A stretch of 64,000 bases of DNA, from positions 744,001 through 808,000 of the forward strand of contig OZ020255.1 of NCBI GenBank assembly GCA_963971285.1. Reading direction: 5' to 3'. The translations under genes and the position numbers were made by a program. Positions 54,201-63,200 of the stretch are shown piece after piece. The notes under the pieces are model-generated. The model made no database searches, was not told the origin of the DNA, and saw only the letters and a list, made by a program, of their open reading frames with translations. Every line of letters begins with the position of its first letter. Position 1 is the first letter of the stretch. The stretch is from Astropecten irregularis (Eukaryota; Echinodermata; Asteroidea; Paxillosida; Astropectinidae).

Positions 54201-57200
54201 TCAATGACCACAGTATGTAATCAGAACAAGTATCAGAACGAAACTTACGAGGACGTCTTTGTTGTACTGTCGTTGTTAAAATCTCAGAATCTCCAGGGGG
54301 AGCTGGGAATTAAAACAAAATACAGCACATATTTCTAACACTGAATTTATTTCTCCGTAAGCCTTTCATTACTGTGAAATGTAAAAAAAAAAAATCAAAA
54401 CGCATACTTGAATTTGAAGATGTGGTTTTGAACCTAGGTTGATTAGTGTAAAACGGATTCAAGCCCCTTAGACTTGTAGCATTTTCTCTGTACATACCTC
54501 TGGTTAAGTTTAACCTCTTTAATCAGTTACTGTATTTAATTATTGTAATTTTCAGGAAATGACTTAAGCAGAACATCCTATCGTTGAATATCCTCTACAA
54601 ACTAATATAAATATAATACTATTCCAGATCGGTGTTCGTAGTCCAGCATTTCATATTTGGCAGCAAGGAGCATAACCTAATGTAGTCGTATTTACCTTAC
54701 GTGGTCGATAGAGTGGTTTGAGGTGTTGTGACTAATGATATTTGTGTGAGAGGTACAGTGGAACAATTTATCTTTCATACCTTGAGTGGTTGATGGCGGA
54801 GGTGTTGTGCTTATGACAGTTGTAGTCACTGTAGTGGTTCGAGTCGTCGGGACAGTGGTAGAGTATTCTAGAAGAAGAGGTGTTGTTATTAAGATTAGTA
54901 ATTAAGATGTAAGTCACAATGGGTGTTTGCATTCTTAGATAGAAATATCACGTTCTGCTTGTGAAGAAATGCTGTAGAGAGACTTACCTTTCACACAACC
55001 GAGGACATGAAGCTCAAAAGTTGTTGCATCAGCATCACTGACATTGCGGAACTGAATACGCAATTCTGTCACACCATCCAGTGTTCCTTCGAAATCTGAC
55101 AAAAGCGTCATGATGGGCTCGTCTTGTTTGACGGTGATGTTTATTAGCTGTAGAGGAATACGGTATGGATTCAGCATGGTCAGATACGTTGCCCAGGTGA
55201 AAAGAAATGAAAAATTGGACCTTGAAAGATTTGTATTTGTCTGCTTACTTTCTGTCGTCCAGTGGAGTCATCAATGACGTCAGTAAAGGTGCTGTCTCCT
55301 GGTTTCTTAACACTCAGTGTGACGGTGACTGTTACTGGCTCTTGTGGAGTAGGTTGCCTTGATGTTGTGCTTTCTTGTGTTCCAGTAGGTACAGTGGTTG
55401 ATTCAGGAGAGCGCAAAGTGACGACAAAGGCTCCAACTTGGACGGGTTCTCGGAAGACACGCAGCACACTTGGAATATCACTTGAAGTTTCACCTGTTGG
55501 TATCTGTGTGATCGTCAGGTACGAGGTGTTTTCGTCAACTGTGAGTGTCCCTTCAGGTGTGATGCTAGATTCAAGTCCTTTCTCGCCATCCATTGGCTCT
55601 AGGCAATATCCTATAGGGACAAACAAATGTGAAGTCAATCAGTACCCATTGGAGGGAAATTTAAGGAAGAACTTATTTGGCTTGGAAAAGAAGAAATGTA
55701 AATACAGGAAAGTCATCCGCATTATCTCTCCAATTGTATTGTTCTACTCTATCCTCATACCTGGAGTGGTTGACCTCTCCGATGTTGTCGTACTCGACCT
55801 TGTTGTTTCTTCAGTGATACTTGTAGTCGGTGTAGTGACAGTGGTTACTTTGGTTGTCATCTCAGTTGTTGAGTATTCTAAAAGAAAATGTGTTTTGCCT
55901 TAGAAGACATGATATATTGAAAGCATTTCATCTGTAGTAATGTTAAGGTAGGGCATTGGTAGTCTGCAAAATGGTGCAATTTTTTGGATTTGATATGCGT
56001 GAAATTTTATTTTGAAAACATGACGGTATTGGGAAAAGGTGAAAATGTTCTTACCCTCGGCACATCCTAAAACGGTCAGTTGCAGTTCAATAGAATCAGC
56101 TTCTATGACTGTCTGGAACTCAATACGGAATACCGAAATTCCCTCTAGATTGTTGTCATCCGTCAGGAATGTAACCCTTTGTGACAAGCCTCCTTCGAGC
56201 ACGACGGCTACGGTCTGTAATTTGAAATAAAAGACGACATTTTTATATTCTGCTGAGGAATGATTTGCTCCGCGGGAAATATGGACTAGTGAAAATGTGG
56301 GCTGAATTTCGTCTCGAATATTGTGTGTTAATTTTAATCTGAGCATACCTTTATCTGATCATTGCTATCCCGCACAGGCGAAAACCCAGTGTCTCCGTAT
56401 TTCTGTGTGGAGAAAGTTAAGTTAACTTCCACTTTTGCCGGCTGTTGGGTGCTTTCTGTTGGTGTTGTGGATGACAGTGGCAAACTCAATGTGAGACTGA
56501 CTGCCCGGACAGTGATTTGTTTGTTAAATGTACTGTCTACGGTAGCTTTCTCTTGCTCGTGTGTATTTGGCAGGTCTTTGAGTGTCACAAGTCCAGTTGT
56601 TTCGTCTACAGATGCCGATGCACTACCAGTGACAGAGGCCAGTTGTCCAGATGATTTGTCCATTGGTTCGAGACAATATCCTGTAGTAGGGGAATCGCGC
56701 AGGTTAACAACGAATAATTGACGGTGAAGGAAAAGAATGCGAAACATTTTAATCAGCTAGATCTGCGGTTAAAGAACAAATAATGGTAGTGGTGTGATAG
56801 GTTTTGTAGAACAATTTATCTTTCATACCTTGAGTGGTTGATGGCGGAGGTGTTGTGCTTATGACAGTTGTGGTCACTGTAGAGGTTCGAGTCGTCGGGA
56901 AAGTGGTAGAGTATTCTAGAAGAAGAGGTGTTGTTATTAAGATTAGTCATTAAGATGCAAGTCACAATGGGTTTTTGCATTCTTAGATGGAAATATCGCG
57001 TTCTGCTTGTGAAGAAATGCTGTAGAGAGACTTACCTTTCACACAACCGAGGACATGAAGCTCAAAAGTTGTTGCATCAGCATCACTGACATTGCGGAAC
57101 TGAATACGCAATTCTGTCACACCATCCAGTGTTCCTTCGAAATCTGGCAAAAGCGTCATGATGGGCTCGTCTTGTTTGACGGTGATGTTTATTAGCTGTA

Positions 57201-60200
57201 TAGGAATACGGTATGGATTCAGCATGGTCAGATACGTTGCCCAGGTGAAAAGAAATGAAAAATTGGACCTTGAAAGATTTATATTTGTCTGCTTACTTTC
57301 TGTCGTCCAGTGGAGTCATCAATGACGTCAGTAAAGGTGCTGTATCCTGGTTTCTTAACACTCAGTGTGACGGTGACTGTTACTGGCTCTTGTGGAGTAG
57401 GTTGCCTTGATGTTGTGCTTTCTTGTGTTCCAGTAGGTACAGTGGTTGATTCAGGAGAGCGCAAAGTGACGACAAATGCTCCAACTTGGACGGGTTCTCG
57501 GAAGACACGCAGCACACTTGGAATATCACTTGAAGTTTCACCTGTTGGTATCTGTGTGATCGTCAGGTACGAGGTGTTTTCGTCAACTGTGAGTGTCCCT
57601 TCAGGTGTGATGCTAGATTCAAGTCCTTTCTCGCCATCCATTGGCTCTAGGCAATATCCTATAGGGACAAACAAATGTGAAGTCAATCAGTATCCATTGG
57701 AGGGAAATTTAAGGAAGAACTTATTTGGCTTGGAAAAGAAGAAATGTAAATACAGGAAAGTCATCCGCATTATCTCTCCAATTGTATTGTTCTACTCTAT
57801 TCTCATACCTGGAGTGGTTGACCTCCCCGATGTTGTCGTACTCGACCTTGTTGTTTCTTCAGTGATACTTGTAGTCGGTGTAGTGACAGTGGTTACTTTG
57901 GTTGTCATCTCAGTTGTTGAGTATTCTAAAAGAAAATGTGTTTTGCCTTAGAAGACATGATATATTGAAAGCATTTCATCTGTAGTAATGTTAAGGTAGG
58001 GCATTGGTAGTCTGCAAAATGGTGCAATTTTTTGGATTTGATATGCGTGAAATTTTATTTTGAAAACATGACGGTATTGGGAAAAGGTGAAAATGTTCTT
58101 ACCCTCGGCACATCCTAAAACGGTCAGTTGCAGTTCAATAGAATCAGCTTCTATGACTGTCTGGAACTCAATACGGAATACCGAAATTCCCTCTAGATTG
58201 TTGTCATCCGTCAGGAATGTAACCCTTTGTGACAAGCCTCCTTCGAGCACGACGGCTACGGTCTGTAATTTGAAATAAAAGACGAAATTTTTATATTCTG
58301 CTGAGGAATGATTTGCTCCGCGGGAAATATGGACTAGTGAAAATGTGGGCTGAATTTCGTCTCGAATATTGTGTGTTAATTTTAATCTGAGCATACCTTT
58401 ATCTGATCATTGCTATCCCGCACAGGCGAAAACCCAGTGTCTCCGTATTTCTGTGTGGAGAAAGTTAAGTTAACTTCCACTTGTGCCGGCTGTTGGGTGC
58501 TTTCTGTTGGTGTTGTGGATGACAGTGGCAAACTCAATGTGAGACTGACTGCCCGGACAGTGATTTGTTTGTTAAATGTACTGTCTACGGTAGCTTTCTC
58601 TTGCTCTTGTGTATTTGGCAGGTCTTTGAGTGTCACAAGTCCAGTTGTTTCGTCTACAGATGCCGATGCACTACCAGTGACAGAGGCCAGTTGTCCAGAT
58701 GATTTGTCCATTGGTTCGAGACAATATCCTGTAGTAGGGGAATCGCGCAGGTTAACAACGAATAATTGACGGTGAATGAAAAGAATGCGAAACATTTTAA
58801 TCAGCTAGATCTGCGGTTGAAGAACAAATAATGGTAGTGGTGTGATAGGTTTTGTAGAACAATTTATCTTTCATACCTTGAGTGGTTGATGGCGGAGGTG
58901 TTGTGCTTATGACAGTTGTGGTCACTGTAGAGGTTCGAGTCGTCGGGAAAGTGGTAGAGTATTCTAGAAGAAGAGGTGTTGTTATTAAGATTAGTCATTA
59001 AGATGCAAGTCACAATGGGTTTTTGCATTCTTAGATGGAAATATCGCGTTCTGCTTGTGAAGAAATGCTGTAGAGAGACTTACCTTTCACACAACCGAGG
59101 ACATGAAGCTCAAAAGTTGTTGCATCAGCATCACTGACATTGCGGAACTGAATACGCAATTCTGTCACACCATCCAGTGTTCCTTCGAAATCTGGCAAAA
59201 GCGTCATGATGGGCTCGTCTTGTTTGACGGTGATGTTTATTAGCTGTATAGGAATACGGTATGGATTCAGCATGGTCAGATACGTTGCCCAGGTGAAAAG
59301 AAATGAAAAATTGGACCTTGAAAGATTTATATTTGTCTGCTTACTTTCTGTCGTCCAGTGGAGTCATCAATGACGTCAGTAAAGGTGCTGTATCCTGGTT
59401 TCTTAACACTCAGTGTGACGGTGACTGTTACTGGCTCTTGTGGAGTAGGTTGCCTTGATGTTGTGCTTTCTTGTGTTCCAGTAGGTACAGTGGTTGATTC
59501 AGGAGAGCGCAAAGTGACGACAAATGCTCCAACTTGGACGGGTTCTCGGAAGACACGCAGCACACTTGGAATATCACTTGAAGTTTCACCTGTTGGTATC
59601 TGTGTGATCGTCAGGTACGAGGTGTTTTCGTCAACTGTGAGTGTCCCTTCAGGTGTGATGCTAGATTCAAGTCCTTTCTCGCCATCCATTGGCTCTAGGC
59701 AATATCCTATAGGGACAAACAAATGTGAAGTCAATCAGTATCCATTGGAGGGAAATTTAAGGAAGAACTTATTTGGCTTGGAAAAGAAGAAATGTAAATA
59801 CAGGAAAGTCATCCGCATTATCTCTCCAATTGTATTGTTCTACTCTATCCTCATACCTGGAGTGGTTGACCTCTCCGATGTTGTCGTACTCGACCTTGTT
59901 GTTTCTTCAGTGATACTTGTAGTCGGTGTAGTGACAGTGGTTACTTTGGTTGTCATCTCAGTTGTTGAGTATTCTAAAAGAAAATGTGTTTTGCCGTAGA
60001 AGACATGAGATATTGAAAGCATTTCATCTGTAGTACTGTTTAGGTAGGGCATTGGTAGTCTGCAAAATGGTGCCAGTTTTTGGATTTGATATGCCTGAAA
60101 TTTTATTTTGAAAACATGACGGTACTGGGAAAAGGTGAAAATGTTCTCACCCTCGGCACATCCTAAAACGGTCAGTTGCAGTTCAATAGAATCAGCTTCT

Positions 60201-63200
60201 ATGACTGTCTGGAACTCAATACGGAATACCGAAATTCCCTCTAGATTGTTGTCATCCGTCAGGAATTTAACCCTTTGTGACAAGCCTCCTTCGAGCACGA
60301 CGGCTACGGTCTGTAATTTGAAATAAAAGACGAAATGTTTATATTCTGCTGAGGAACGATTTGCTCCGCGGGAAATATGGACTAGTGAAAATGTGGGCTG
60401 AATTTCGTCTCGAATATTGTGTGTTAATTTTAATCTGAGCATACCTTTATCTGATCATTGCTATCCCGCACAGGCGAAAACCCAGTGTCTCCGTATTTCT
60501 GTGTGGAGAAAGTTAAGTTAACTTCCACTTGTGCCGGCTGTTGGGTGCTTTCTGTTGGTGTTGTGGATGACAGTGGCAAACTCAATGTGAGACTGACTGC
60601 CCGGACAGTGATTTGTTTGTTAAATGTACTGTCTACGGTAGCTTTCTCTTGCTCTTGTGTATTTGGCAGGTCTTTGAGTGTCACAAGTCCAGTTGTTTCG
60701 TCTACAGATGCCGATGCACTACCAGTGACAGAGGCCAGTTGTCCAGATGATTTGTCCATTGGTTCGAGACAATATCCTGTAGTAGGGGAATCGCGCAGGT
60801 TAACAACGAATAATTGACGGTGAAGGAAAAGAATGCGACACATTTTAATCAGCTAGATCTGCGGTTGAAGAACAAATAATGGTAGTGGTGTGATAGGTTT
60901 TGTAGAACAATTTATCTTTCATACCTTGAGTGGTTGATGGCGGAGGTGTTGTGCTTATGACAGTTGTGGTCACTGTAGAGGTTCGAGTCGTCGGGAAAGT
61001 GGTAGAGTATTCTAGAAGAAGAGGTGTTGTTATTTAGATTAATCATTAAGATGTAAGTCAAAATGGGTGTTTGCATTCTAAGATAGAAATATCGCGTTCT
61101 GCTTGTGAAGAAATGCTGTAGAGAGACTTACCTTTCACACAACCGAGGACATGAAGCTCAAAAGTTGTTGCATCAGCATCACTGACATTGCGGAACTGAA
61201 TACGCAATTCTGTCACACCATCCAGTGTTCCTTCGAAATCTGGCAAAAGCGTCATGATGGGCTCGTCTAGTTTGACGGTGATGTTTATTAGCTGTATAGG
61301 AATACGGTATGGATTCAGCATGGTCAGATACGTTGCCCAGGTGAAAGGAAATGAAAAATTGGACCTTGAAAGATTTGTATTTGTCTGCTTACTTTCTGTC
61401 GTCCAGTGGAGTCATCAATGACGTCAGTAAAGGTGCTGTCTCCTGGTTTCTTAACACTCAGTGTGACGGTGACTGTTACTGGCTCTTGTGGAGTAGGTTG
61501 CCTTGATGTTGTGCTTTCTTGTGTTCCAGTAGGTACAGTGGTTGATTCAGGAGAGCGCAAAGTGACGACAAAGGCTCCAACTTGGACGGGTTCTCGGAAG
61601 ACACGCAGCACACTTGGAATATCACTTGAAGTTTCACCTGTTGGTATCTGTGTGACCGTCAGGTACGAGGTGTTTTCGTCAACTGTGAGTGTCCCTTCAG
61701 GTGTGATGCTAGATTCAAGTCCTTTCTCGCCATCCATTGGCTCTAGGCAATATCCTATAGGGACAAACAAATGTGAAATCAATCAATATCCATTGGAGGG
61801 AAATTTAAGGAAGAACTTATTTGGCTTGGAAAAGAAGAAATGTAAATACAGGAAAGTCATCCGCATTATCTCTCCAATTGTATTGTTCTACTCTATCCTC
61901 ATACCTGGAGTGGTTGACCTCTCCGATGTTGTCGTACTCGACCTTGTTGTTTCTTCAGTGATACTTGTAGTCGGTGTAGTGACAGTGGTTACTTTGGTTG
62001 TTACCTTTTCTGTTGAATGTGCTACAAGAAGAATTTCATTGCATGTTATTCATTATATTTATTAAAAATAATAATTTAATTTTATGTTTTTAAAAATCGT
62101 GCAAAATATTTTAGATGTATTTTTTTTGGAAAGCAAATAATACCATATAAGAACAACTGAGAATATGTATTATAACTTCTAGGTGTTGTTTTCACTTTTG
62201 TTTTTAGGTTTTACGTTTCTTCTAGTGGAGCTGCGCGTCAGTAAAAACATGGATTAAATGTGAACTTATTGATTCATTGTTAGGGAACTTTCATTGCATT
62301 AAAACTAATTAATTTGAAATAGAAGTACAAGTAATAAACTGCTGCAAACTGCCTATCAGCAACAATTACCTGAAATATATCAAATGCTTGGAGTTAAAAG
62401 AGCCTGAAGCGTTTCGATCCTAGCAGGATCTTTATCAAAGGAAAATATACAGAGTTCTTATAAGGGTCACCGGAAGAACACATGATTGACGTGGAACGTG
62501 CTGTCTTAACACGCCATGGACTGATGTAGAACGGAAAGAGATCAGTTCGGAAAGACGCAGTATTTGTTGCTCTTTAGATCAATTTCTGAGGAATTAAACT
62601 GTGCCTCCACACTGAGTAAAACCCTACTTGGGAATGCGCATGCGTTTGTAAACAAAGGAACTATATACTTATTGTTAGTTGGGTTTTGTCCCGTTAAAGG
62701 AACTCCTTTAGACATACAGCAGAAACATGGAAAATACATGATATCAATGACCACAGTATGTAATCAGAACAAGTATCAGAACGAAACTTACGAGGACGTC
62801 TTTGTTGTACTGTCGTTGTTAAAATCTCAGAATCTCCAGGGGGAGCTGGGAATCAAAACAAAATACAGCACATATTTCTAACACTGAATTTATTTCTCCG
62901 TAAGCCTTTCATTACTTTGAAATGTAAAAAAAAAATCAAAACGCATACTTGAATTTGAAGATGTGGTTTTGAACCTAGGTTGATTAGTGTAAAACGGATT
63001 CAAGCCCTTTAGACTTGTAGCATTTTATCTGTACATACCTCTGGTTAAGTTTAACCTCTTTATTCAGTTACTGTATTTAATTATTGTAATTTTTAGGAAA
63101 TGACTTAAGCAGAACATCCTATCGTTGAATATCCTCTACAAACTAATATAAATATAATACTATTCCAGATCGGTGTTTGTAGTCCAGCATTTCATATTTG

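Larger units (their letters stand above)
53479..54780 (-). other. 1.3-kb segment, copy 3
   Basis: Decayed linker 54696-54731, hairpin 53859-53898, plus-strand open frame 54021-54338. The poly(A)-type signal is ATTAAA here (54518-54523) rather than AATAAA. Confidence 0.6.
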
